DNA of 64,000 nt from Acinetobacter vivianii. GTDB taxonomy: Bacteria; Pseudomonadota; Gammaproteobacteria; Pseudomonadales; Moraxellaceae. Location: NCBI RefSeq assembly GCF_014635885.1, contig NZ_BMDR01000005.1:310001-374000 (forward strand). The letters run 5' to 3'. Of the stretch, positions 25,553 to 35,078 are shown in pieces. Position numbers and translations under genes: made by a program. The notes below the pieces were generated by a model. The model searched no databases. It saw nothing but the letters and a program-made list of their open reading frames with translations, and was not told the DNA's origin. Position 1 is the first letter of the stretch. The number at the start of each line of letters is the position of its first letter.

Positions 25553-26542
25553 TTATGGTTTGATTTCAGCATCAATTCCAAAAGATTGGCGCAGCAATAA
25601 ACTCAGTTGATCACGAGCCTTGATAAAGCCATCGATACCACCTTGCAGTAACTGGAATGCCATCAAATCCTGTTCAAGTTCAGCCTTAAAGCTTTCTTTG
25701 CTTTGAGCGGGACGATCAATTTTTTCAGCTTGCTGGGCTGACTCAACACTCAATTGGGCTTCAACATTTTGTTGATCCTGTTCAAGTTGAGCCAACAGAT
25801 TTGGCGCAATCGTCAGTAAATCACAACCTGCCAGACCCAATACCTGAGCTGTACTGCGGAAGCTAGCACCCATCACTTGAGTTGTGATGCCTTGCTGTTT
25901 GTAATAATTGTAGATTTTCTTGACCGAAAGGACACCTGGATCTTTGGCAATTGGATATTGCTCAACACCTTCAGCCTTTTTGTACCAGTCAAGAATACGA
26001 CCTACAAAAGGTGAGATCAGCGTAACTTTTGCATCTGCACAGGCTTGTGCCTGATGTAGACCAAATAGCAGGGTAAGGTTACATGGGATACCTTCGGCTT
26101 CAAGCACTTTCGCAGCCTGAATACCTTCCCATGTTGAAGCAATCTTGATCAGGATACGCGATTGTTCAATGCCATAACCTTGATACAGCTTAGACAATTC
26201 GCGTGCTTTAGCAATGGTCGCTTCCGTATCATAAGACAAAGAAGCATCGACTTCAGTTGAAATCCGGCCTTCAATGAGTTTTAAAATTTCAACACCGAAT
26301 TTTACAGTCAAAATATCAATCGTGCGCTCGATTAACTCGTCGCTTTGATAACCTTCTTGTTTTGCTTGGGTATAGGCATCTTCAATCAGCGCTCTGCTTT
26401 CTGGTAATTCCGCAGCCGCAGTAATGAGTGAAGGGTTGGTTGTTGCATCGAGTGGACGAAATTTTTCAATTGCTTCTAAGTCACTACTATCGGCAACAAC
26501 GGTTGTTAAATCTTTTAATTGATGTAAGGCAGTCTGAGTCAT
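25553..26542 (-). CDS. tal: transaldolase
   Basis: 329 residues, subfamily 1 size. Transfers a dihydroxyacetone unit from sedoheptulose 7-phosphate to glyceraldehyde 3-phosphate in the non-oxidative pentose phosphate pathway. Signatures: RPLDATTNPSLI near residue 27, GRISTEVDASLSYD near 87, and the Schiff-base Lys in RILIKIASTWEGI near 132. Cytosolic. Monocistronic with its own terminator. Confidence 0.95.
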   Translation of the reverse strand: MTQTALHQLKDLTTVVADSSDLEAIEKFRPLDATTNPSLITAAAELPESRALIEDAYTQAKQEGYQSDELIERTIDILTVKFGVEILKLIEGRISTEVDASLSYDTEATIAKARELSKLYQGYGIEQSRILIKIASTWEGIQAAKVLEAEGIPCNLTLLFGLHQAQACADAKVTLISPFVGRILDWYKKAEGVEQYPIAKDPGVLSVKKIYNYYKQQGITTQVMGASFRSTAQVLGLAGCDLLTIAPNLLAQLEQDQQNVEAQLSVESAQQAEKIDRPAQSKESFKAELEQDLMAFQLLQGGIDGFIKARDQLSLLLRQSFGIDAEIKP

Positions 26543-26655
26543 TGATATAGCGTTCTTACTTAAACATATTATTGGTAATTTCTTTTATAGCATACTCTGC
26601 ATAAAAGCAAAGCATCGCTTTTGTTGATGGAGTTATTCCTTAAAGTTATCTTTTA

Positions 26656-27546
26656 TTACTTCATGTGTTGACGTTGTTTACGGATATGATCAATCAGGAA
26701 TCGCGCTGCTGCACCTAGTTCACTTTCTCGACTCCAGACCAGATCGACGTAGTATTCAAATTTCGGTGTGAAATCATAAAGATCCAGAATTTTTAATTTT
26801 TTACGCAATTCAGGATTTTCATTAAACATTTCCAAAGGTAAAACGCCCCAACCCAAATTCCGAACGATCATCATACACGCGGAGTGATGGTTGTCTGTTC
26901 GCCAATAATCTTTTGAGTAAAGCAATTCAGGTCGAATGGTATTGTCTCGACTCGCCACGACAATTTGACGGGTCTGAACCATTTGCTCAAATGAAACCTT
27001 ATCCAGTTGTGCCAAAGGATTCGTTTTCGCAATCACGGGAACAAGCGCTTCACTTTTTAACTCAACGAACTGCTCACGGCTATCTAATTGTTCCCGTTCA
27101 AACATCAGGGCAAGCTGCGCAGTTTGATCAAGTAACATTTGCAGAGCATCTTCTTGCGGTGCTGAAACGACATTGAGTGACAAGCTCGGAAAATGTTGAT
27201 CGAGCAAGGTGATGTAATCTGTCCAGTTGGTATGGAGCAGTTCCGATACAACCACAATATTTAAAGTGGATTCCAAACCTGTACTTAACGCATGGGCGTG
27301 CTGTTTCCATTGATTCATTTCGATCAATAATTGCTGGGTTTTTTCATATAAAACCCACGCTTCGGCGGTCGGGGTTGGTTCTCGTCCGATCCGCTCAAAT
27401 AGTTTTAGATTGAGATCAATTTCCAGATTGGCAATCGACATACTGACTGCTGAAGGTACTTTGCCTAATTTACGGGCAGCAGCAGAAAAGGAGCCTGTTT
27501 CAATGACCGTCTGAAACATGAGGAGTTGTTCTTGGTTAATATTCAT
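26656..27546 (-). CDS. aceR: LysR-type regulator, probable AceR
   Basis: 296 residues. The N-terminal HTH (FQTVIETGSFSAAARKLGK, PSAVSMSIANLE) and C-terminal substrate-binding domain are those of LysR regulators. It is transcribed divergently from the aceI-like efflux gene with 88 bases between them, the arrangement known for AceR, which activates aceI in response to chlorhexidine. The symbol rests on synteny and the clear identity of aceI. Confidence 0.8.
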   Translation of the reverse strand: MNINQEQLLMFQTVIETGSFSAAARKLGKVPSAVSMSIANLEIDLNLKLFERIGREPTPTAEAWVLYEKTQQLLIEMNQWKQHAHALSTGLESTLNIVVVSELLHTNWTDYITLLDQHFPSLSLNVVSAPQEDALQMLLDQTAQLALMFEREQLDSREQFVELKSEALVPVIAKTNPLAQLDKVSFEQMVQTRQIVVASRDNTIRPELLYSKDYWRTDNHHSACMMIVRNLGWGVLPLEMFNENPELRKKLKILDLYDFTPKFEYYVDLVWSRESELGAAARFLIDHIRKQRQHMK

Positions 27547-27569
27547 TTGTCAAAAAAACTGAAAGAATC

Positions 27570-27584
27570 TGATTGGATTAATCA
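27570..27584. promoter_or_regulatory. LysR-type binding dyad between aceR and aceI
   Basis: TGATT (27570-27574), GGATT, AATCA (27580-27584). It fits the T-N11-A interrupted-dyad rule for LysR regulators and lies in the middle of the 88-base divergent gap. Confidence 0.5.
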
Positions 27585-27634
27585 ATATTATAAAAATAAA
27601 ATGGCAACTATCCAAACAAGAGAGTGTTACAAAA

Positions 27635-28063
27635 ATGTTGATTTCCAAAAGAAGACTCGTTCATGCGATCAGCTATGAAGTGATTTTATTGGTCATCATC
27701 GCTATTGCGTTAAGTTTTATTTTTAGTATGCCACTAGAAGTAACGGGTGTTTTAGGTACGATCATGGCGGTGATTTCTGTATTCTGGAATATGATTTTCA
27801 ACCATTACTTTGAAAAAGTGGAACAGAAATATCATTGGGAACGAACGGTTCCTGTGCGTATTCTGCATGCGATCGGATTTGAAGGCGGCTTGATGCTCGC
27901 AACCATTCCAATCATTGCTTATTTAATGAAAATGACAATTATTGAAGCAATTATTTTAGACTTCGGTTTGACGATGTGTATTCTGGTTTATACATTCATC
28001 TTCCAATGGTGCTATGACATGATTGAAGGACGTTTCTTTCCAAATGCCAAACTTGCATCATAA
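27635..28063 (+). CDS. aceI: PACE family efflux pump AceI
   Basis: 142 residues with four membrane helices arranged as two tandem bacterial transmembrane pair domains. The start MLISKRRLVHAISYEVILL matches AceI, and the Glu in SYEV at residue 15 is the conserved membrane carboxylate needed for proton-coupled export. WNMIFNHYFEKVE and the second-repeat RILHAIGFEGGL are family hallmarks. It exports chlorhexidine and, in known members, short diamines. Regulated by the divergent aceR. Confidence 0.95.
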   Translation: MLISKRRLVHAISYEVILLVIIAIALSFIFSMPLEVTGVLGTIMAVISVFWNMIFNHYFEKVEQKYHWERTVPVRILHAIGFEGGLMLATIPIIAYLMKMTIIEAIILDFGLTMCILVYTFIFQWCYDMIEGRFFPNAKLAS

Positions 28064-28085
28064 TTTATAATTAAGATGGATGAAG

Positions 28086-28124
28086 AAGCACTTTTCAGAA
28101 TTTGATGAAAAGTGCTTTTTTTAT
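28086..28124 (+). terminator. intrinsic terminator of aceI
   Basis: AAGCACTTTTCA (28086-28097) and TGAAAAGTGCTT (28106-28117) form a 12-bp stem followed by a T run. Confidence 0.9.
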
Positions 28125-28275
28125 TGTCTGTAATTTATCTAATAATATGATAAAAAATAGCCTAAGTAAGTTAAATGCTTTTAAAGCGATCAAAATTACG
28201 GTTTCACATCAATATAAAAATCTCTAAACCGAAGAGATGATCTGATCTTGTTTTAGATAGAAAAGTAGGGACTTT

Positions 28276-28779
28276 ATGACTTTTAAAGCGCTTTTTGTTG
28301 AAATTTATTATGGTGATTATTCAAAAGAAATCATCGCCAAAAAAATTAATGAATATATAGAAAACAATGAAATTATAGAGATGGATTTTTTTGAACTATT
28401 AGATACTAGGGTAGAGCAGAAAGCTTCACTATTTGAACTGATTCAAGCAACAGATCCCAGTTTTTCAGTAGATTGTGTTGAGGCAGAAGTTCTAGCGGCT
28501 CGTTATTTCCTAAAGGTTTTAGAGCATTACCAAAATGGTCAGATAAGGCCTTTTGATTTATGTCGAATTTTTAACAATATAGAGGCGGGTTTTATCGAAG
28601 CTCCGCGTCATCTTGATGAGAAAATTGTATATTATCCCTCATGGCTAGGTGATTTATATGGCGCTTGTGACTGGTGTGATGGAGAGTGGACATATGAAAA
28701 TAGTCCTCATCTTGTTATTGAGGTAAAAAAGCAAATCCAGAATATTAAAGATTGGTTATCAAACCCTGTTTTTAAATAA
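28276..28779 (+). CDS. unknown acidic protein, possible orphan immunity-like gene
   Basis: 167 residues, cytosolic, rich in Asp, Glu, Tyr and Trp, with a CDWCDGEW segment near residue 131 that could bind metal. No family recognised. It stands alone between aceI and mfd with its own upstream gap, and its codon use is more AT-rich than the flanking genes. Acidic composition and size resemble immunity proteins, but no toxin gene is adjacent. Confidence 0.5.
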   Translation: MTFKALFVEIYYGDYSKEIIAKKINEYIENNEIIEMDFFELLDTRVEQKASLFELIQATDPSFSVDCVEAEVLAARYFLKVLEHYQNGQIRPFDLCRIFNNIEAGFIEAPRHLDEKIVYYPSWLGDLYGACDWCDGEWTYENSPHLVIEVKKQIQNIKDWLSNPVFK

Positions 28780-28904
28780 TAGTGACTTTGATAGCAATTC
28801 TCTTTGATCTACTGCATAGACAATTTTGCATTAAGGATAAGCCAAAAAATTCCTATTCATAAAAAACATCATGCTAAAATAGGGAACTTATCTTTTTAGA
28901 TTGC

Positions 28905-31900
28905 ATGATTTTCTCTATGTTCCAACAAGAAATCTCTCAATTAAACCTACAACAATTTAAAGCGGGCGAAAAACGCTGGATCGGTTCCTTGTTGGGATCA
29001 TCGGCAGCATTATTATTCAAAGAAATCGCAACCCAAAGCTCGAATCTCTACGTCATTGTGGCTCGGAATAATCAGCACCTTGCCCAGTTGGAAAGTGAGC
29101 TTGAGTTTTATGGCATTAAGCCAACGATTTTTCCTGATTGGGAAATTTTGCCGTATGACCGTTTGTCTCCGCATCAGGATATTGTGTCTGAGCGTTTGGC
29201 CATTTTATCGCATATGCCGCAAAAGGGCATTCTACTGATTTCGGCGAGTACGCTAGCACAGCGTGTTGCACCATATTCGTGGGTAGTGGGTGAACACTTT
29301 GATATTAAGGTTGGGCAAAAGCTAGATTTAGAACTACAAAAAAAGCAGCTGGTACAAGCGGGTTATCGTTTGGTAGACACGGTTTATGATCACGGTGAAT
29401 TTGCTGTTCGCGGTAGTATCATGGATATTTTTGCTTCTGGGCAAGATCAGCCGATTCGGATTGACTTATTTGATGATGAAATTGAAAGCTTAAAATTCTT
29501 TGATCCGGAAACGCAACGTACGACAGAATCATTAAAAAACTTCACGGTTTTACCTGCGAAAGAATTTCCTTTGAAAGAAGGGCGTTCTATTTTCAGAGAC
29601 CGTTATGCGGAAAGTTTTCCAACGGCAAATCCAAAGAAAAATCCAATTTATCAGGATGTGCTTGAAGGTATTTCGACGCCTGGATTGGAATTCTACCTGC
29701 CATTATTCTTTGATAAGAAGGTAATGGAAGCGCAAAGTATGTTCACAACATACTTACCAAAAAATTGCGTTGTCATTACAAATAATGAGGTTGAAGACGA
29801 ATTAATCAATTTCTGGAAAGAAGTTGTGCGTCGCTATGAAGATCGTCGTCATAACATTGACCAACCGATTCTGCCGCCTGAAGAACTGTTCTTGATGCCC
29901 AATCATGTGTTACAGGCACTTAATCAGTTTCCAAGAATTGTGGCTTCAGCAGAGGCATTTGAAGCTAAAGCGGGTGTGTTAAATCTTGCCGCCGAGCAAC
30001 CACCCAAATTGCCTGTTGATCCAAAAAAGGAACAACCTTTCGAAGCAGTTAAACACTATATTGATCAGGTTAAACATCCTGTTTTGTTGGTGGCAGAGAG
30101 TGCAGGTCGCCGTGAAACCTTAAAAGATGCGTTGCGTGGTGTATTGGGCGAAATTCAGAATGTAGAGAGTTTTGCTCAATTCCAGAAAGATAAATTACAA
30201 GTTGCGATTACTAGTGCGCCTTTAGACCGTGGTTTGTTGCTTACAGATCAGTTATCGGTCATTTCAGAAAATCAGCTGTACGAACATAGGGTGGTACAGC
30301 GTCGCCGTAAGCGTCAGCAGGAAGTTTCTGAAGAATTCCTTATTCGCAGCTTAACCGAGCTGAGTATTGGCGCGCCTGTCGTGCATATTGACCATGGTGT
30401 AGGGCGTTATGCAGGTTTAGTGACGCTGGAAATCGATGAGCAGGATCATGAATTTTTACAACTAGATTATGCCGATGGCGCAAAAGTCTACGTTCCTGTC
30501 ACCAATTTACATTTAATCAGTCGCTATAGTGGTGGTGATCCAGATCTGGCACCATTGCATAAGCTGGGTACAGACACATGGAGCAAAGCAAAACGTAAGG
30601 CTTTGGAGCAGATTCATGATGTGGCGGCGGAATTACTGCATATCCAGGCGCGTCGCCAGTCTAAACCCGGCTTTGCTTTTGAACTTGATCATACGGGTTA
30701 TATGCAATTTGCCAGCGGTTTTGCCTATGAAGAAACGCTTGATCAGGCCAATGCGATTGAAGCGACCATTCATGATATGCAGCTAGCTAAACCGATGGAT
30801 CGTTTGGTGTGTGGTGATGTTGGTTTTGGTAAAACAGAAGTGGCGATGCGTGCGGCTTTTGTTGCGGTACAGAATAATAAACAGGTGGCTGTGTTAGTTC
30901 CAACCACCTTATTGGCCCAGCAACATTTTGAGTCCTTTAAAGACCGTTTTGCGGATACGGCAGTACGTATCGAAGTGTTGTCTCGATTCGGTAGTAATAA
31001 AGCCCATTTGAAAATTATTGAAGATTTGGCCGAAGGTAAGGTCGATATCGTGGTCGGGACGCACAAAATTTTGCAAGAGAACGTGCAATTTAAAAATCTT
31101 GGTCTGATGATTGTCGACGAAGAGCATCGTTTTGGCGTGCGTGACAAAGAGCGAATCAAGGCGCTACGTGCTGATGTGGATATGCTGACGCTGACAGCGA
31201 CACCGATTCCGCGTACCTTGAATATGGCTTTCTCTGGCATGCGTGATCTCTCGATTATTGCTACGCCGCCAGCACGTCGTTTAGCAGTGAAAACCTTTGT
31301 TCAGGAACATACCGATGATTCGGTGAAAGAGGCAATTCTGCGTGAATTGTTACGTGGTGGGCAGGTGTACTTCTTGCACAATGAAGTTGATACCATCGAA
31401 CGGACTGCGGAAAATATACGTCATCTGGTGCCTGAAGCACGTGTTGCGGTAGCGCATGGACAAATGCGCGAACGTGAACTTGAGCAGGTGATGCAGCAGT
31501 TCTACCATAAGGAATATAACGTATTGGTGTGCTCGACTATTATCGAGACCGGTATTGATGTGCCGAATGCCAACACGATTATTATCGAACGTGCAGATAA
31601 GCTCGGTCTCGCACAGTTACACCAGTTGCGTGGTCGTGTTGGGCGTTCACATCACCAAGCCTATGCCTATTTGTTGGTTCCGTCGATTAAGCATCTGAAA
31701 GGTGATGCTGAAAAACGTCTGGATGCCATTCAACGTGCTTCAACGCTCGGTGCTGGCTTTATGCTGGCTACAGAGGATCTGGAAATTCGAGGCGCGGGTG
31801 AGTTGCTCGGTGAGCAGCAAAGCGGTTCTATGCAGGCCATCGGATATAGTCTGTATATGGAAATGCTGGAGAAGGCGACCAAAGCAATTCAGAAAGGTAA

Positions 31901-32375
31901 AACACCAAACTTTGATGCACCATTGTCATTAACGGCTGAAATTAATTTACATATGCCAGCGTTGATTCCAGATGATTATCTTGGTGATGTACATCAGCGC
32001 TTGTTGTTCTATAAGCGCATTAGTAATACTGATAGTCAGGAGAAGCTCGACAATATTCGTATGGAGCTGATTGATCGTTTTGGTATTCCGCCACAACCTG
32101 TAAAACAGCTATTTAGCGTTCATCAGTTGCGTTTAAAGGCAGAACAACTGGGCATTACCAAGATTGATATCAATAGCAATGGCGGTTATATCGAGTTTTC
32201 TCCAGAGACACCTGTACAGGCGATCAGTATCATTCAACTGATGCAGAAGCAACCAACGTATTACCGGATGGAAGGCGGGCAACGCTTGAAAGTCATGGTG
32301 CAACTGGCTGAGTACGATAAGCGAATCCAGTTCATTATTGATCTGCTCAACAAGCTGGTGAGTGAGTTGAATTAA
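28905..32375 (+). CDS. mfd: transcription-repair coupling factor
   Basis: 1156 residues, or 1152 if the ATG at 28917 is used; neither start has a strong ribosome site. Mfd displaces RNA polymerase stalled at lesions and recruits UvrA. Visible parts: the UvrB-like N-terminal module (FPDWEILPYDRLSPH), the RNA-polymerase-interacting domain (GAPVVHIDHGVGRYAG), the RecG-like translocase with Walker A CGDVGFGKTE and the DEEHRFG box, TATPIPRTLNMA, and the C-terminal TRCF domain. Full length. Confidence 0.97.
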   Translation: MIFSMFQQEISQLNLQQFKAGEKRWIGSLLGSSAALLFKEIATQSSNLYVIVARNNQHLAQLESELEFYGIKPTIFPDWEILPYDRLSPHQDIVSERLAILSHMPQKGILLISASTLAQRVAPYSWVVGEHFDIKVGQKLDLELQKKQLVQAGYRLVDTVYDHGEFAVRGSIMDIFASGQDQPIRIDLFDDEIESLKFFDPETQRTTESLKNFTVLPAKEFPLKEGRSIFRDRYAESFPTANPKKNPIYQDVLEGISTPGLEFYLPLFFDKKVMEAQSMFTTYLPKNCVVITNNEVEDELINFWKEVVRRYEDRRHNIDQPILPPEELFLMPNHVLQALNQFPRIVASAEAFEAKAGVLNLAAEQPPKLPVDPKKEQPFEAVKHYIDQVKHPVLLVAESAGRRETLKDALRGVLGEIQNVESFAQFQKDKLQVAITSAPLDRGLLLTDQLSVISENQLYEHRVVQRRRKRQQEVSEEFLIRSLTELSIGAPVVHIDHGVGRYAGLVTLEIDEQDHEFLQLDYADGAKVYVPVTNLHLISRYSGGDPDLAPLHKLGTDTWSKAKRKALEQIHDVAAELLHIQARRQSKPGFAFELDHTGYMQFASGFAYEETLDQANAIEATIHDMQLAKPMDRLVCGDVGFGKTEVAMRAAFVAVQNNKQVAVLVPTTLLAQQHFESFKDRFADTAVRIEVLSRFGSNKAHLKIIEDLAEGKVDIVVGTHKILQENVQFKNLGLMIVDEEHRFGVRDKERIKALRADVDMLTLTATPIPRTLNMAFSGMRDLSIIATPPARRLAVKTFVQEHTDDSVKEAILRELLRGGQVYFLHNEVDTIERTAENIRHLVPEARVAVAHGQMRERELEQVMQQFYHKEYNVLVCSTIIETGIDVPNANTIIIERADKLGLAQLHQLRGRVGRSHHQAYAYLLVPSIKHLKGDAEKRLDAIQRASTLGAGFMLATEDLEIRGAGELLGEQQSGSMQAIGYSLYMEMLEKATKAIQKGKTPNFDAPLSLTAEINLHMPALIPDDYLGDVHQRLLFYKRISNTDSQEKLDNIRMELIDRFGIPPQPVKQLFSVHQLRLKAEQLGITKIDINSNGGYIEFSPETPVQAISIIQLMQKQPTYYRMEGGQRLKVMVQLAEYDKRIQFIIDLLNKLVSELN

Positions 32376-32573
32376 TACCTTGAAAATTGATAATTGAGTG
32401 TTAATTGAGCAAGTTTGGTTTTTTGCAAGATCGCGACATGTTTTTGATCAGATGTTCCTGCAATAAATGAGGAAAATCATTGTTATTTGTAAGCAAACGG
32501 GTGACTAATAATATTCACATCAAAACTGATGTGATAGTATTGATCATCATTATTCTGCATCATTTATAAAGAT

Positions 32574-33008
32574 ATGTTTAGTTTGCATCCACAACTTGCT
32601 CAAGATACATTTTTTGTAGGCGACTTTCCGCTTTCAACATGTCGTTTAATGAATGATATGCAATTTCCTTGGCTAATCCTTGTACCTCGTGTACCAGGCG
32701 TTACAGAACTATATGAATTAAGCCAAGCAGATCAAGAACAATTTCTACGTGAATCAAGCTGGTTATCAAGCCAACTTTCACGTGTGTTCCGTGCAGACAA
32801 GATGAATGTGGCAGCACTAGGGAACGTCGTTCCTCAGCTTCATTTCCATCATGTTGTACGTTATCAAAACGATGTGGCATGGCCGAAACCAGTATGGGGA
32901 ACGCCAGCAGTACCATACAGTAATGATGTACTCGCGCATATGCGTCAAACATTGATGCTTGCGCTACGCGGTCAAGGTGATATGCCATTTGACTGGCGCA
33001 TGGACTGA
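32574..33008 (+). CDS. HIT family protein
   Basis: 144 residues. HIT proteins are nucleotidyl hydrolases or transferases. The histidine triad region reads QLHFHHVVR near residue 88, and LILVPRVPGVTELYEL is the usual substrate-pocket stretch. The triad is slightly irregular (H-F-H-H), as in the small DUF-type HIT branch of Acinetobacter and Pseudomonas. Substrate unknown. Lies 52 bases before the cyclase gene, perhaps cotranscribed. Confidence 0.8.
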   Translation: MFSLHPQLAQDTFFVGDFPLSTCRLMNDMQFPWLILVPRVPGVTELYELSQADQEQFLRESSWLSSQLSRVFRADKMNVAALGNVVPQLHFHHVVRYQNDVAWPKPVWGTPAVPYSNDVLAHMRQTLMLALRGQGDMPFDWRMD

Positions 33009-33060
33009 TCCAGAAAATAGAATAAAAAACAGTATTCTATAATAAGAAAAGGAGGACAGA

Positions 33061-34497
33061 GTGCCACTAGATAGGTTGATTGATAAAGAACCTAGACAGT
33101 TCGCTTATTTCCATCGTTTGATGGGATACTCGATTCTGTCACTGATTTTGGTAATTTATACATTTACCTCTACCAGTGCTAGCTATCAGCTCTATCTCCT
33201 TCCATTATTACTGGCTTATTTTCTATTTTGTCCCCGTTTGGAAAAATGGCTGCAATATAAATTTGATAAAAAAATAGAAAAAAACGTTCTATTTGCCAAT
33301 GAAGCCATCATTATTGCGCTTGTTCTTGCCGCATTACATTTAAGTTTAGTGCCAACATTTACGATCTTATTTGCATTGCTCTATGTCGGTCTAAACAATA
33401 AAATTTCCTTGCCTGTCTCATGTCTGATCGGATTGATTGGTGTAATTACATTCTACTTTAGTACCTATATCATTTTTGGTACGGAAGAGTATTTTGAACC
33501 GACCAATCCTGAATTGACCGTTGTCAGTTTGCTCGGCTTGATGATGTTTATCGTGATTGGTAACTATTACCAGCATCGTCGCCTGAATATTCTCGGACAG
33601 CAACGCCAGCATTATCATAATCAGATGACTCGCTATATTGCTTTTGCAAACCAGCTCAGTCGTTACGCGCCGCTGCAATTGTGGCAATCGATTATGCGTG
33701 GAGAAGCGGAAGCAAAAATTGAATATAAGCGTAAAAAACTCACGATTTTCTTCTCCGATATTCAAGGTTTCACGGAACTTTCAGAAACACTCATCCCAGA
33801 CGATTTAGCCTTCTTACTGAACGATTACTTGAGTCATATGACCGAGATTGCCAAGCAGTATGAAGCGACAGTCGATAAGTTTATGGGTGATGCGATTCTT
33901 ATTTTCTTTGGTGATCCAAATTCGCAAGGCGTTGAACAAGATGCAAAATCTTGTGTGGAAATGGCGATTGCGATGCGTCAACAAATGAAATTGTTGCGTG
34001 AGCGCTGGAAGAAAATGGGCTATCCAGCCTTGCATATCCGCATGGGAATTAGTACGGGTTATTGTCACGTAGGTAATTATGGCGCTTCACATCGAATGGC
34101 ATATACCATTGTCGGGCGTGATGTGAATTTGGCTGCACGTTTGCAGTCTGCTGCTGAAGTTGATGAAATCCTGATTGCCGATGACACACATCAACTGATT
34201 AAAAATGAGTTTTTATGTGTGCCGAAAGTGCCGATCTATTTAAAAGGTATTCAAGGCCCAGTGAAAACCTGGCAGGTGATGGAAAAATTCACAGGCAAAA
34301 AATCTGATACGCAACAATGGTTTGATTTTGATTATAAAGGCTTCCATTTGGTTCTCAATCTGGAAGAAGTACAAAACTATGAATACCCAGAACTGGTCGA
34401 GATTCTGGAAAACATGGTTCAACGTATCAAGACCCAGCAAAAGATTACCAATGCGCAGGGCATTCCTAAACTCACTTTAGATGATGAAGTGAGATAG
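33061..34497 (+). CDS. membrane-bound class III adenylate/guanylate cyclase
   Basis: 478 residues, GTG start behind a near-perfect AAGGAGGA ribosome site. Five to six membrane helices fill residues 20-175. The catalytic domain covers about 215-400: first metal Asp in FFSDIQGFTELSE, the TVDKFMGDAI motif with the second Asp and a Lys suited to adenine, and the transition-state motif VGRDVNLAARL. All expected catalytic residues are present, so it is probably an active cAMP-forming enzyme. Acinetobacter has a known cyclase of this kind that feeds Vfr/Crp; identity with it is not proven here. Confidence 0.85.
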   Translation: MPLDRLIDKEPRQFAYFHRLMGYSILSLILVIYTFTSTSASYQLYLLPLLLAYFLFCPRLEKWLQYKFDKKIEKNVLFANEAIIIALVLAALHLSLVPTFTILFALLYVGLNNKISLPVSCLIGLIGVITFYFSTYIIFGTEEYFEPTNPELTVVSLLGLMMFIVIGNYYQHRRLNILGQQRQHYHNQMTRYIAFANQLSRYAPLQLWQSIMRGEAEAKIEYKRKKLTIFFSDIQGFTELSETLIPDDLAFLLNDYLSHMTEIAKQYEATVDKFMGDAILIFFGDPNSQGVEQDAKSCVEMAIAMRQQMKLLRERWKKMGYPALHIRMGISTGYCHVGNYGASHRMAYTIVGRDVNLAARLQSAAEVDEILIADDTHQLIKNEFLCVPKVPIYLKGIQGPVKTWQVMEKFTGKKSDTQQWFDFDYKGFHLVLNLEEVQNYEYPELVEILENMVQRIKTQQKITNAQGIPKLTLDDEVR

Positions 34498-34509
34498 ACA
34501 ACTCAATAC

Positions 34510-34965
34510 TCAATGTTGAGTATGACGATTCTGATGTTCATGTAACTCATATAAATGATCAAATTCTAAAGCGAGTGCTGCCAGCGTGGTGGATTTTAGC
34601 TGTCGGGTTAAAATGTGCTGCGCATCCTGAATGGCCTGATCTAAAGCGGCGTTTACCACACGCTCAACTAAGCACTCTGGATTCTCTCTTTCATTGCCTA
34701 TCGCAAAAATAGTGGGTTCACCCACAGCTTGATAAATATCCCACAAGGTAATTTTTTCTAAATCTCCAGTTAGCTGCCAGCCACCGCCAGCGCCTTTTTC
34801 TGAATGGACAAATCCCGCTTTCCTTAACCCCGACATCGTTCGTCTGACCACGACAGGATTGGTTGATAGCATTTGCGCGATTTCATCTGAAGTAAAAGTC
34901 TTATGTTGTCTGGCCATATGTAACAGCACATGCAGCATTCGGGAGAGTTTACTGTCAGTACGCAT
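34510..34965 (-). CDS. Rrf2 family transcriptional regulator
   Basis: 151 residues with the Rrf2 HTH at the start (LHVLLHMARQ, TSDEIAQML, VVVRRTMSGLRKAGFV) and the GAGGGWQL wing. It has a single Cys (NPECLVE) rather than the three-Cys Fe-S cluster of IscR/NsrR, so it resembles the YwnA-like, thiol-sensing branch. Divergent from a thioredoxin-reductase-like gene with two dyads between them, which points to local redox-responsive repression. Confidence 0.85.
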   Translation of the reverse strand: MRTDSKLSRMLHVLLHMARQHKTFTSDEIAQMLSTNPVVVRRTMSGLRKAGFVHSEKGAGGGWQLTGDLEKITLWDIYQAVGEPTIFAIGNERENPECLVERVVNAALDQAIQDAQHILTRQLKSTTLAALALEFDHLYELHEHQNRHTQH

Positions 34966-35001
34966 CTAATCAATCCAAATAAAATAAGAGAATAGTTTTA
35001 A

Positions 35002-35022
35002 ATGTAACATCAAAAGTTGCAA
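35002..35022. promoter_or_regulatory. operator-like half-matched dyad (distal)
   Basis: ATGTAAC-ATCAAAA-GTTGCAA. Same left arm and spacing as the site at 35042, with an imperfect right arm; 40 bases separate the two sites. Confidence 0.5.
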
Positions 35023-35041
35023 ATTAAAATAAAAAGTATTA

Positions 35042-35062
35042 ATGTAACTTTAAAGGTTACAT
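35042..35062. promoter_or_regulatory. perfect operator dyad ATGTAAC-N7-GTTACAT
   Basis: ATGTAAC (35042-35048), TTTAAAG, GTTACAT (35056-35062), ending 16 bases before the likely ATG of the oxidoreductase. Probable binding site of the divergent Rrf2 regulator. Confidence 0.65.
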
Positions 35063-35078
35063 ATAAGTGGTGAATCCT

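Noticed and set aside
30770..31240. 156-codon minus-strand frame inside mfd
   Set aside because: Antisense shadow of the helicase region of mfd; the mfd frame has all expected motifs.
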